In this document: positions 37,429 to 49,942 of the stretch, in pieces
Position numbering within the stretch: position 1 is the stretch's first letter
How the letters are laid out: each line of letters begins with the position of its first letter
Source: Labyrinthula sp. Ha
Lineage: Eukaryota > Sar > Bigyra > Labyrinthulida > Labyrinthulaceae
DNA: 64,000 nt
Assembly: GCA_015227615.1 (NCBI GenBank)
Contig: JAALGZ010000002.1
Location: 186,001-250,000, forward strand
Direction: 5' to 3'
The notes under the pieces: generated by a model
Told to the model about the DNA's origin: nothing
Databases searched by the model: none
The model's input: only the letters and a program-made list of their open reading frames with translations
Program-made: the position numbers and the translations under genes

Positions 37429-40400
37429 GATGTTTTGTTATTATAATTTAAATCAGAATTCTTTAGATGTTTATTATTTTGACTGTATAAATATCATATA
37501 GTAACCAATTGGGATATTTTAAACAATAAATTTATACATATTGCAACATGATTATATATCGCAGATATTACAAGACCAGATATAATAACCCAAAATATTG
37601 AATATATCGCATTAGTACGATAATAAAGTCTATTTTATGAATAATAGAAGTTTGTGCAAAGAGTGGCCGTTAATATATATATAATAAAAGAAGAAATATG
37701 AGACCGGGATCTTTTTACACGAGCCCGATTTTTGGGTTTACTTATTATTGGAAATTGTTTTAGGTATGGATATTTAATTCCTTTAGAACTTTATGAAACA
37801 ATTTTCTGAATTTTTTTTCTTGTTTTCTTTAAAGTTATTTTAGTTGCTTTATTTTTAACTCTTAAGCGTATTGTTACGTTTCTTATTTTTTTCTATAACC
37901 TTGGATGAAACAGATATATCAACTATGCAGAGTAATCTTGCAACCGAAGCTAAATAGTTTTGAATAATCTTTAGTTCCTGGGAGGAAAATCAGTTGAGGA
38001 AAGGATTCTTGAACAGAAACTACTGAAACCTTATCAAGGTGATAGATTAAAGGTAGACAGCAGAAAATATTGTAGGTTGAGATAACACTCAACTTTCAAT
38101 CTCAACCGAACTTGCTTATAAGAATTAATTGTCGACGTTTTGATTTTCATCCACCTCCTTTGGAACACAGAGTCTAAATTAGTTTGGAAGATATGTGCAT
38201 TATCCTAAGACTACAAATCAAATCTCAATAAAAAAAGAACAAACAAGTATAGGTATTCTCAAGAGTATGTGGTTCTCTCTTCTTCTTCCACTTAGTTTCT
38301 TACAAGATTTGGAAATTACCGGTAGAAGTTGAATACACTGGTTTCTCTTCTAATCATGAAATACTTATCTTGAGACGGGTCTAAGTAAATAATTATATCT
38401 CACTAGCTACGGGAGATATGTTAAGAAATATGGTAAATATAATACTTGCCTCCATTTTTATATATTATAACAATATTATAGTAAACTAATATAACTCTTT
38501 CTACTTTTGTCATATATTCGATATAGAAATGCCATATCCGGAATTCAATATTTAAAAATGACGTTTCCATCGATTTAGAAGCATAGGGCCAGTTGTGAAT
38601 TTTCATTTTGGGGGTGAAGACAGAATACTTAGAAAATATATCAATTGTAACCTTACCAGCCAGTCACGGCGTATTACTACTTCAGAAGAAAGTTATTTAT
38701 GATGAGAGTGGAGAACAGTGCCTGAGAAGAACTCAAAGGAGGATAAAGTGTGGAAACCCTCTTCGAAGACATTGCTAAAGAAACTTGTTTGGGGTTTGTG
38801 GTTGCACCTAGATTTTTTCAGGTAAAGGAACTTGCTCTGTAATCAGTAAGATCACACCTATCGGAAAGACAAATTTAGTTTACATCCAAGACAAATTAGA
38901 TTAAAATTCATTCTGATCAGTAGTTACATCTGGAGAGTTTTTTCGTTTGTTTCATTCTTGAGGATTGAGGTACAGTTGAACATAATTTCGTTAGGTCCGA
39001 GATCACCATACCCTCATTCATAGATAAGCTATATTGCCGCAACTATTAACTCGTGTTGTAACTTGTAAACTTTTTATATTTTGTCTTGTTTAAACATTAT
39101 ATTTATCTGAAACCAGTTTCGAGAAACTGTGGGATTAACACAGGTAAAAACTAAATATTTGTCCAGTCTTACAGATATACGAGAAATTTTCAGAACTTAT
39201 GGGGGTTACATTGCGGCTATACCATCGTACAAATGAGGCCAACACTTACTCGATTAGGTTGAAAGAAAGTCTACTCAAGGCTCAGGCGTAGTAAGGTGCT
39301 GTGCTGTAAGTATTGTGTGATATGATTCATGTAGCCACTTGGAGGATTTCTTAATTGCCTATCTTCCCTTGGTCGTGAAGTCAAATATATATACTTAAGA
39401 TTTCAAACCCATAAAAGTACACAGACTATTTTAGTAGTCATTAAGGGTTGATTTTGACACCTTTCCATCAGTCCAAATTCTTCCGAAAAAGTTGAATATA
39501 ATCTGAATGCCAAAACAGCCTTAACACATGAATTACAAGGATACAGATAACTACTTTCTCTGCAATCCTCATCTATTTTTTCCTTTTACAACAAGTTCAT
39601 TGCGGGGAAATGAGTAGATTGAGATGTGAGCATTATGTTCCATTGAACCTGGAACTTAACTTTCCCCATTCAAATCACAATTAATAATTACAAGAAATAA
39701 CGTGAGAGCTTTTGAGACTTAAAATTTCATTGATAAACAAGTAATGAAAGTAGAAATCTACTCTCGGTGCATTAATTTTCTGGAGAATAAGCTTTACTAT
39801 ATCAGTTCAGGTGTTAGTATCCTTTAATCTTCTTAATTTCATCACGCTTCTCAGGAGAGGAAGTATTTTAATATGTCGATTCTAACATCATAACCCACCA
39901 AATTGGACACCTAATTTAATATTAGGCTATCTTATTAAGAATATTTTCATAAGAAAATTTAATTATACGTTCGAACTGATATTCTGGTAGTTGTATAAGC
40001 CTATTTCACTTGTTTTATTGGTTAAGAAAAATGTGAGGGTGATAACTCTAGGTTGTATCGTCCTGGTTCAGATCAGTGAGTTCATTTCCAACATGTTCTC
40101 CCGTAGCTAAACTTGGTTTAAAAATTGTATGACCGAAAAAAAGTTATCTAATTCTAATGTAATCTAACTCCAAGACATTTTATAACTTCTTGGGTTCTTC
40201 TAAGTTATGAGACACAGTTAAGAACTCAGTTTTTCAATGGACTCTAGGTACATATAAGTATTCAATGCGCTCTCAACCAGGAAAATCCGAAAAAACTTGC
40301 GAGAACTATTATAAATTCATATTTAATATATATATTAAGATAGCTTTTACTGTAGACATTGTACAACATGGTAAGATAATTTGGATTTGAGTGGCGGCTT

Positions 40401-43400
40401 GGGTTAACCTTGGTCTAAATTTGTAAGTCTGTATTTTATCCCTAGAAACCCCCGTGAAGGGAAAAATCTAGCGAATTTATTCTTCAGGTGAATAACTTTT
40501 TAAGAGAAATTTATTGTAGGCATGACCATCCAAGAATTTAAGTACTACTTTACTTCACAAATGTTATATGTAACTTTCGTTAATTAACATAAAGTATCCC
40601 ACTTGCTACATATTAAGGTTCGTGTCCCATTAGCATAAAGTTAGCTTCAACTAAGTATTCATATCGTCCATAATGCAAGTTATACCGGGACCATGCTATT
40701 ACAAGTTAAATTGCCTGAAGTTTTCTGAAAAAATGTTACACTAGGTTCGGTAATCCTTATCCTGCATGAGGCTATTTCAAGACTTGTAAAGTATAATAGC
40801 CCGATTTCTTGTATGACAGCTTTATTTGCAATATGACTATAGTTACTGACCAAGGCAATTTGCATCCTCATTATACCCCATGGAAATCAGTCCAAGGCGT
40901 TTCATATGACAAGGAAGATTGATTAAAAGATGTTTCTCGCGCTACAAAATTAACAGTCACTCTAAGTCAATACAAAGGCACTAATGACCAAAGCTGACGT
41001 ATAGTTTTTCTTACTGACTACTACTATATGTGTTAACAATATATTCTTCCAAATGAGTAATCTAAAAACAGAACCAATTTGGAATCAGCTCTTATCACGT
41101 CAGTATAGAACTCCCTTAGCCTGGTCACTGATAGCTTGTTCTGCCAATAGTTGCTTTTCCAAAATTTCTCATTACATCTTTGATTCAACAGCTAGTCGAC
41201 CGTTTTTCTGTTTATTTTAAGTACTTGAACTAAGAGGATCTGTACAATCGATCTACAGAAAATTACAAATATCATAGAAAATTCTCTTATCAAGTTGAGA
41301 ATAGTCATATCTCTTTCTAATGCCAACATTTGTATCTAAATAAGGTTGCCTCTCCTACTATCGTTCACAATATACACAGTCCGGTTTCTTTTTTCCATTT
41401 GTACCATTTATGGCTTATAGATCTCTAAGAGAAAGAATACACTGAGTTTCTCTCCAATCGTAGAAATATTAAAAAATCATTATTACTTGTTAATATGTCA
41501 AACCAATGGGCAAACCTTGTCCGAGCTTTACTAACTAACATTTTTTTACACAACAGTTCCTTTAACCGTCATTATGTTTATAATTGAACACTGTATCTTC
41601 ATTGTCGTGAATAACTTGGTTTGATAGTACGCAGCTCGGCACTTGCTCAAATGTAATTAAAGTATGCAGAGGGTGGGAAATAAAGGGAACCTATATCAGC
41701 AAGTGAACGGTAGTTCATACCCGACCATAGTTAACCTTGCAATCTCATGTAGCAGTTTTGTGGCTCCTAACTAGTACGATAAGATATTCCGAGAGTAAGC
41801 ACTCTAGACGTTCTGTGCTGGTATAACTCACCAACACATGAAAATATAAATCCTTATACCCATAGTAAAACCCGTTCACATGATGTGGTCGTCATCATTC
41901 GTAATATGTCTAACTACACCCCCTCATATATTAACTGCTCTGGAATATTATTTTAATTATCACATGGGAAAGCTTTACTATGAAATATATATCTTGTAAT
42001 TTGTTCTTACATTCTGAATCTGTAAAAAACCGTAAAAATCAATATATTTTAAAGTTCCATTAAAATTTGTGTTGATGTAGAAGCGGAAAGATTCAAGTGC
42101 GTATACTATGAGCAAATGGAATAAAATTGGACCGTTTTCTAGCATCAGAGAATACACCACAAGCCCGAACTTTATACAATACTTACAAAGAAAATTCAGA
42201 GCTGCAAACTATATCATGTAACCAAAAAATACCTCTGTTAGAAAGGATTCACAAATCCAATTGCTTCTAGTATGACACATTATTGAGGAGTGATATAGGT
42301 GACAATTTATTGTAGCGTTTACTGTGAACATTCCATAACAACTAAGACCGGAAAGGTAATTTATTGAAACATTACAGTATAATATGATATAAACTTAGCT
42401 ATAAAAGAAATAAATCCTCTATGATCTGAGTCGACGCCCTAGCTCTATTTCATCACTTTTATTTCTAAAGCAGATAGTCATCTATGATGCTATTCAATTA
42501 ATTTAAACATTAAACAGCGCTATGAAAAACCTTACAAAAATGCTCTCTCTATATAATTTATTTAAACCTTCTTAGCCCTAGCTCTAGCCCTGACTCTGAT
42601 TTTCATATGATGCATTTATTAAATGGTACGCTGTTTCTGCTAATTTGACAGGGCATAATAGTTGATACTTTCTTGTGATAATGGTTAGAGCTTCATATTT
42701 GAATTCCATTAGCCAAATTTATTAACCTGAAACATAGTTCTGCAGAAACACTTACTCAGTTCACGTAATGAGTTTATTAGAATGCAAAGATGTACCAACT
42801 TTCCCCGCTATTTTGTGGTTTGGTTACTAAGAGAACTAACTTTTAATTTTACACACCTGAGTGCTGACTCAAGGTTTTTTTCGGTATGGAGTCTGCAAAG
42901 AAGATAGATTAAATAGTGGATATGGAAAAGGAATTAAGAGAAAATGCTGAAACTATCTTAGTTACCAAGATTTGTTTCCTCCGGAGGAAATGGTTAAACA
43001 TAAGAAAATACCCATTCTTGAAAATGTATTGGAATCTTAATAAACTCCAGAAGAGATTGATTCTTCTAAAGTTAAATAAAATTTCATGAGTTTTTGCAAA
43101 AAAGGGAATATTAACTCGAGAGGAGACTTTCTGCTCACAAACACTAATATGGAGTCAAATATTTCAGCTCTGTGTTTATTCTTTGCAATCCATATCTACA
43201 GCGAGTTTCTTAAAATACCCAATCATGTTATATTATTCTTTGGAATAAATAGATTTATATTAACCATATTTTTCAGGAATATTCTTAATATTTTTATTCT
43301 GAACTCTTCAATTGTTGATTACTGTGTCCCATATATTCTGACTTATTTATAACCCCGGAAATCATCCAAAATTAAATAAATAGAATTTAAAATAACTAAA

Positions 43401-46400
43401 TATAAAACGTTAAAAGTAGAAAAAAATGAGAAATAAATAGGAAAATACAAATTATGGAAAATAGATAGGGCAAATTCCTAGGTTACAAAAGCAGCATGTC
43501 ATTATCAGGTACTGATAATTTACCCTTTTGATATTTCTCGGAAAAGGGCATCATGTAATTCAAAGCAAATGTCATATCCAACCTTTCCAGTTAGTTCATG
43601 TCAAAGTTGAGCAACAGATTCACCGCTAAGCTTTATTATTACAGTGAATGATAACAAACAATTTTATACTTTCACAGTTGAATTTAACACAAAAACTGAG
43701 AAATTAGGTATTATAACCTTTTTGAGTTAAAATTTAAAACTACAACTCACCGCAGAAACAAAAACACGACTGTTTACCATGAAGACAAGAACTGTTTACT
43801 TAAAGTTAAAACCAAATATAGCTATGATTTTAATAGAGTCAAATGCCTAATGATGATGACAATGCTAAGTGACCTGGTTCTGAATACTTGAAAAAATATA
43901 ATTTCATGAACACTTGAAATACATAAATATTAATTTTGGGAGCGATAAATAACTTCAACAAAACCTAGGAAGAAAAGTCTAGAAGCCTAGTACTAGAATT
44001 CATACCCCCTATATAAATATTTCCTGAAAAATTTACGAAATACTTTCTTCGTGATGTAGACGACAACGGTGAAAATGAATAAGTTTTAGTATTCAATCTT
44101 TCTCATAATAAACACGATACAAATAAGACCCTGTAAAAAACTGAAAATTTAAACCCAATAGTTATTTGCTTCCAAATATTTACAGTTATCATAAGACTTA
44201 GATTCAAAGAATGCAAGTCCACTAGAATTTGTCAAATTTATATAGGACCAATCTAGGCAGTTATACCAACTGCTTCAGATTCATTGCAACATTATATACT
44301 ATAATATTGTTTTGGATGCAATTCCACAGCTTATTCAAAGGACTATTTTCAGTTAGAAGTATGCAAGCTCGGATTCTAAGAGAGAACAGTATTTTATATG
44401 GGTTTTTTATGGGAGTAAGATTAATAATTTGAAAAAATAAAGAAACAGAAGCTCAATGTCGCCAACACGAACCCAATACTTAAACTTTGGGAGAGGGTAA
44501 ATCTACTTTATCTCAAGGTTGAGTGATCATTTATGTTCGCTTAGAGTTCAGCATCCTAAGATTGAGAATATCGATCCAAGAATACACTTCAGAGCAAACT
44601 ATTTAGTTTGAGACACAATTAATAATTTCCTAGATCCGTATCTCATTAAGAGTTTCAAGACATATAAATAGAAAAAAAGAAAATATTTGAGAGCAGAACA
44701 TCAGAAACCCAAGTTTTATTAGCTATCATACTTAATGAAATTAACATTTATACCGTGAAAATAGGTGCCCTTATGCTTCTCCAAAACATTGTTCAAAATA
44801 ATTTATATATGTGATTATAAGTTAGTATTAGTAGGGCCAAGGATAGACGCCGGTGTATCTATGCTAGTAAATACACATTGCTCTAATCATAAAAAATAAA
44901 ACAAGGTATTCTAATGAAGTAAATTATACAGATGTAATTAAACATTGTTTAAAAGATCATCTTTCTCTACATCAAATAAGAATACATTGAATAAGTTTTA
45001 TATTATCAAACTGGGGATAGTGTCAGAGGACTAGCTGCATTGTAGGTTTGTTCATATGAGTAACACATATGTGTAGAGTTGTAGATTCAGATCACTGTCA
45101 CAGTCCTACTGTATTAACTATTCAACTGCACTATTGATCCAGAGAAGATGGTATTATCAATTGTGAGACGTCAAACTTATGAAAATTAAGATACCCCTGG
45201 GAGAAATACACATTTTTGACAATTGGTAAATGACATATTCTGATAACTACTTTAAATAAATCTGGTTTAACATGTTTAATTATTAAATTTATTTAACCCC
45301 TTCCCCTTGATAATTTAGAATTGGCTCTAGTTTATTCAAGCTTATGAAACAATTTGCTCCAAACTAGAATCTGCTCTACAATAGAAAAATACATCACCAG
45401 AGGCAAAGATGCTAAGTTCGGCATAATAAATAAATGTCCAGAACCTGTAGAAATATACAAAGAATGTATGAATCAGTTTTTTGGCTTCAAAGAGCAGTCT
45501 TAAAAGAAAAATGAGCTAAACAGTGGCAGTCTTAAAAACTTTCTAGATATAACTTTTCTTGGGAACACTGCTAGTATTGCTCGCCTCACTTTTACCCTAC
45601 CGTCAATAAAATAAACAAAAATTATTTAACAAAAGATTCAGTCATCCATGAAAAAAAATTTTTAAGTCGCAGACAATATATGTTGGTAAAATAGAAAGAA
45701 ACTTCAATCATGTATTCCAAACATGTATTATGAATATGGTAAAGAATTCAAGGTTTAGACATGGATCGACTGCAATAGTGGGTAAGTACCTAACACAGGA
45801 AAACTATACTTGTTAAAACATCAATAACGAAGAATATATCAGGTCTTAACTCAGGGAACAGCTAAATATAATACAACCACATATATGCAGCTAGCATTTA
45901 CAAAATTACAAGTTTCAATTAAATATATATTTTGGGCAAATTATCAATTAACTACTAATACACAATAAAAACTTTCTTAAACAAAACATACAAAATACTA
46001 TTTACACATTCTTAACTGATATTGATTTATACATAATAAATAAAAGTTTACTCAGGAAATATCTGAAGATAAACTTGAATTCGAGGTAGATTATGAAGTT
46101 CTAACTCATATTTTTGCATATAGCAGATTTCGAAAATCATGAAAGGTGGTAGTTTCCACTACAGCTACAGAAAAAAAAACAGTGATATTCATATCACTGA
46201 TAAAACTCTAAGAAAATTTGAAAAACCTCAGGATGATAACATCAGTGAAAATTAAAACCAGGTGAGGGTCAAAGCGTTAAATTAACTTCTACCCGAAAAT
46301 ATTATTTTTTACATTGTTCTACCGTGGAATTTTTGGAAAACTATAGGTGGAGATGACAAATTGCTAAAATATGCATCATATAATAAGTTAATGTTGTCCT

Positions 46401-46501
46401 TGTTAATTACTTTTAGATATAAACCCATTTCGCACCAGCCTCACACTACTTGATTAATTAAGTAAATGTAACTGTTCAAAGTAAAACCAAATACGAATAA
46501 T
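37429..46501. other. Gene-free AT-rich region
   Basis: Nine kilobases with no gene I can support. The open stretches (60-88 codons) match nothing. A motif GCCCTAGCTCT occurs twice, near 42.43 and 42.58 kb. The dispersed repeat at about 45.9 kb and the copia fossil beginning at 46.5 kb suggest this spacer is built largely of decayed mobile elements. An open frame at about 45.39-45.61 kb (plus) lies upstream of the fossil in the same orientation but shows no clear motif. Confidence 0.45.
45895..45964. repeat. Diverged dispersed repeat, copy B
   Basis: The core at 45918-45956 matches 244-282 at 36 of 39 positions by eye, in the same orientation. See copy A near the window start. It lies about 540 bp before the copia fossil and could belong to the same old element. 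Confidence 0.5.
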
Positions 46502-47766
46502 GATTTCTCACCAAAGTGTAACTATGTTTAAGTAAGAATATACGACATAAAAACCGTACACATAAGAGTCCTAGAATATTATGTAAAGTTGATCCCCGGA
46601 ATCAATAGTTAAAATCTTCTATTCAGTTGTACTCAAATTCAATAAATGGTTGAAAAAATCAGAGTTAACAGGAACGTTCATCTATGACATGGTAGATAAT
46701 CAGATTAATGTTGAGCAAAGAAAAGGGTTTTCCAAAAAAGATGACCAGAAAATCTTTGGAAAAACAGTAGACATATATAGAAACTCAGCAACGCCCTTAA
46801 AAAAAGCACAAGACAATGACTAAAACAATAACAAGAACATATCTGGATAAGAGTTTTTGCCCAGTGATAGATACATTTTTGCAAATTGTAGAAGGATAAA
46901 CAAAATTATTATTTTCTTAGGTGTTTACGCGCTACTTTATAGAGATAAAGATAATGAAATCAACGCATTCAACAACAAGTTGAAGAAAATAAAGAACTAA
47001 ATGTTTAATATCATTACAGAGGATTATTTTGGATTATGATTCAAGAAATACTAAAAGCAATAGCTGCTACATTAACTTGAGGAGTTAAATTACCAACGGA
47101 TGTCAGCAGAATAGTTAAAAACCTTCATGTTCCCAATTTTCTGTGCCAAGAAATAAGAAACTTTTTGAAAATGAGTTAAAGAGACTGCCTGCTGTAAGTA
47201 CATATCAGAACCTTAATGAATTTTCAAATAAGCCTCATCTCTACATAGTCAATCAGTGCTAAGTTGTACATATTTGGAGCTGACCAGAAGAGTGATAGAG
47301 CCTTCATAATCAGGTTTCGATAAATGAAGGGGGGTTGGTCAGTTATCTTAACCAAATTATTAATAGAAAGCTGAAATATGAAGGTCTCAAAGAAAAAATG
47401 TACTTTGATTCATGTTAAATGCTATTTTCTGTATAAATGAATAAAAACTTGTAGCATTAATGTAAATATTAACACCCTCTAAGAATGTTAACAGCAGGAT
47501 TATAAGCATGAAACCAGTTCACACTAACTTATTTACTGAAACAAAATATACAGAAAATAGTTGTTTTCTGAAAGGTCTGATAGGTGCATTCAATATTTCT
47601 GACGAGCTTTACGTGGTCATTCGAAGAAAAATCCTCATTGATCATCACTGAGCCCCTTACCTGGACAAAGAGAAAATATTGTTGGAAGATTCGAACATAT
47701 AAAAACGAGGTTCAAGTATATTATCCACGAAATCGCTGCAATGGGAGCGATTCTTCAGTGCTTTAA
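46502..47766 (+). mobile_element. Old, heavily decayed Ty1/copia pol fossil (RT and RNase H)
   Basis: On the plus strand this stretch carries eroded copia pol signatures in the right order. These are DFSPKCNYV (family TFSPVVNYV, RT start), INVEQRKGF (family IYVEQPKGF), a PSD..IF...NKII block before a degraded catalytic loop, then NEINAFNNKLKK, and about 700 bp later FEEKSS and LTWTKRKYC, which fit the RNase H region. It is thoroughly broken, with many interruptions, and no LTRs were found, so it is much older than the element at 2.5-6.8 kb. Its RT matches the common plant/animal copia consensus better than that element does, so it is a separate lineage. The ends are approximate. Confidence 0.7.
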
Positions 47767-49021
47767 CACAAGTTAGAACTGGTCTGATATTAGGACGAGG
47801 TTATGAGGCAGAAGTATGCATAACAAGTTCATTCCAGGTTTTTACGTGAACTGCGGCAAGGGGTTGTTATGAAAATCTAGAGTAATATATTCTGCATATT
47901 AGCTGTGATGAAGTAATTAGCGAATTATCATTCAACCTAGTTAAGTTTGTAAGAGTTGGTATATGCAAGAAAATAATTATAGGAAAAAAATTAACTTAAC
48001 ATAATAATTAAATGCATTCATCGTTATATTCTATGAATTCTAACTTCTTAGAAGTAAGATTTTACCAAGGGTATTCTGTAGTCTTAAGTTCTAATATTGA
48101 TCGAGATGAGATTCATCATCTCTCACTTTAGGATCATTAACAGAGAAATAAAAGATGCTCCAAGAACAGTAAAGAAGCTCCATACGATAATCAATTATAT
48201 AAACTCACAACTAATCACTCAGCATTGATGAAAAATACTTAGATTCTACAGTCTGTCAAGTGTTGTAATTATATTATTAGCAAGTGTAGTCTGGTTGTTA
48301 TTTTTTATTCATTCAAGATACGAGTGATACAAATTTAAGCTACCTTTGCTAATCAAGCTACCGCACTCACACGTATAGACACAAAATAACATCGTCATCA
48401 CAAAACTAACTTCACAAACATAGCTCTAGTGAAACCAAACTGTTTACTTCTAAACTAAATTGATTTTTTTTGCAACTCGATGGTGCTTCACGTGCTGTCT
48501 CCTGAGTGAAGCTCCCAGAGACAGCACGTGCTTCTTGCGGAACGTCATAAATAGCAAATGCGGCAAATTACTACCACTGCAGTTTGCTGAGGGGGTCTTT
48601 ATGTATTTTGGAAGTGTATTTTTTGGGAAATAGATCATTGCCAAGAATACTGAGATTTGAGTAGCGTTAGTTACATCGAGCATAGCACTGCAACCAGTTT
48701 GAAATATTAATGAACTCAAACCAGCTAAACTTAAAAACGAGCCCGCTAGCGCATGGCCTTACAACTCATGCAGCAGCAATGTTGGAACCAATTGTCGAAA
48801 CCAAGGCTCACAAAAAAAAAGAAGTACATAATGAAACAGAGCACTTGAAACAACATCTCCAGCTCACCATTGAATAAACTCAATAGATGCATCCATCTCA
48901 AATGTCCGAGTTATTGGATTTTTGCTCAAGTAGAGCACAACCCACTGGAAGATGCAATATGGATAAAAATAATTGTAAGTTTCATGGCAAAGAACAAATA
49001 AAGTAAACTCCAGCAGCTGAC
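47767..49021. other. Spacer with a strong hairpin
   Basis: No gene recognised. From about 48.45 to 48.8 kb the sequence is less AT-rich than its surroundings and contains the hairpin at 48489-48530. An 89-codon open stretch on the minus strand (48450-48719) has no family resemblance. Confidence 0.45.
48489..48530. repeat. Perfect 13-bp inverted repeat with 16-nt loop
   Basis: The arms CACGTGCTGTCTC (48489-48501) and GAGACAGCACGTG (48518-48530) pair perfectly and are GC-rich in an AT-rich setting. Each arm contains the E-box palindrome CACGTG. It could be a structured RNA, a regulatory site pair, or the end of a mobile element. It lies about 490 bp beyond the 3' end of the BED-Hsp20 gene. Confidence 0.75.
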
Positions 49022-49942
49022 TCAACTAACCATAATAAAACTTTTTTTTGGAGCCTGAGTTTCCTTCTTAAGAATAGAGACCTCCAGCACCTGATTTTCA
49101 ACTTTGGCATTGACACCTTCTATATCAAAATCCTCAGGCAGCTTTAGGTTTCTCTTGAGAACACCCCTGTTTCTTTCTCTTATCAAGTATCTAAACTCTT
49201 CCTTCATTTCTTCCCTAATATCAAAGTTTACCTCGCCATTTGCTTTCTCATCTTCTTCACCACCAAAATCAATAGAAACACATAAAATATCGTGCTCAAC
49301 ATAAACAGAACACTTTTCCTTCTTTACGTTTCCAACATCAACCCTTAACAAGTAGGCGTTATTCACATCCATGAAATCCAACTTTAATGCTGCATCGTTG
49401 TCAACAAAATGCTGTGCATCTTTGTTAGAGAAATTTTTTCCAGCACCAACTCCGTCATTACAAATTTCTCGATGCCGCATTAAAGCGTTCGTGTTACTTA
49501 ACTTCCTTTTCACATCATCCTTCCCACACAACAAACACTTAGCTAACTTCATCCCTAGATGCTCGTAGTAGATGTAATACTTCGAAAATACCGACATTTT
49601 AACTCTGCTCCTCTCCCGCTGCATGATCCTTGTTCCCTTCATTTTCTCCAGTTTACGCCAAGCCTTTACACACACTTTAGGATCAACTATATAGTTTTCG
49701 TCTGGCTTTTTCAAGTATCGCATAATTCGCTCTTCACTAAATGCTTCATATTTTCTTTTCTTTGGTCTTTCTTTTTCAACGGAAGAAAATTCAGGTGGTG
49801 ATTTATGTATAACGGTTACAGGGAGTTTAGGAATATAGTGTTCATCCGAAAGAAGTGTATTCGATATCGCTTGAAGATTGGTTGGTTCGTGTTGTGGAGT
49901 TGGTGAGTCGAGGTCTGTTTCTTCGGTTTGTTGGTTCATCAT
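49022..49942 (-). CDS. BED-type zinc finger fused to Hsp20/alpha-crystallin domain
   Basis: Encodes 306 residues. The N-terminal part is disordered and includes PKKRK (60-64), a classical nuclear localisation signal. Residues about 116-161 look like a BED zinc finger: SVFSKYYIYYEHLGMKLAKC, then C136-x2-C139 and H157-x3-C161, with NTNALMRHREIC in the usual place. Residues about 188-293 form an alpha-crystallin domain: AYLLRVDVGNVKKEKCSVYVEHDILCVSI, an acidic loop, then GVLKRNLKLPEDFDIEGVNAKVENQVLEVSI, which matches the small-heat-shock LPE..D...I.A...NGVL core (Gly replaced by Gln). Small heat shock proteins hold unfolding clients; BED fingers bind DNA and are often of transposase origin. One uninterrupted frame carries both, so the fusion is not a joining artefact. 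There is no IXI tail motif. No heat-shock element was evident upstream. Confidence 0.82.
   Translation of the reverse strand: MMNQQTEETDLDSPTPQHEPTNLQAISNTLLSDEHYIPKLPVTVIHKSPPEFSSVEKERPKKRKYEAFSEERIMRYLKKPDENYIVDPKVCVKAWRKLEKMKGTRIMQRERSRVKMSVFSKYYIYYEHLGMKLAKCLLCGKDDVKRKLSNTNALMRHREICNDGVGAGKNFSNKDAQHFVDNDAALKLDFMDVNNAYLLRVDVGNVKKEKCSVYVEHDILCVSIDFGGEEDEKANGEVNFDIREEMKEEFRYLIRERNRGVLKRNLKLPEDFDIEGVNAKVENQVLEVSILKKETQAPKKSFIMVS

Noticed and set aside
38590-38783. Plus-strand open stretch of about 60 codons without an ATG
   Set aside because: Reads as protein-like in places but has no motif, no splice context and no neighbouring exon.
43086-43352. 88-codon plus-strand frame rich in Ile, Phe and Leu
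   Set aside because: Typical of AT-rich chance translation; no defined membrane protein pattern or homology recognised.
48739-48812. tRNA-like segment with GAGCC/GGCTC ends and a GTCGAAA loop
   Set aside because: The acceptor stem has two mismatches, the T-stem does not pair, and no D or anticodon arm fits.
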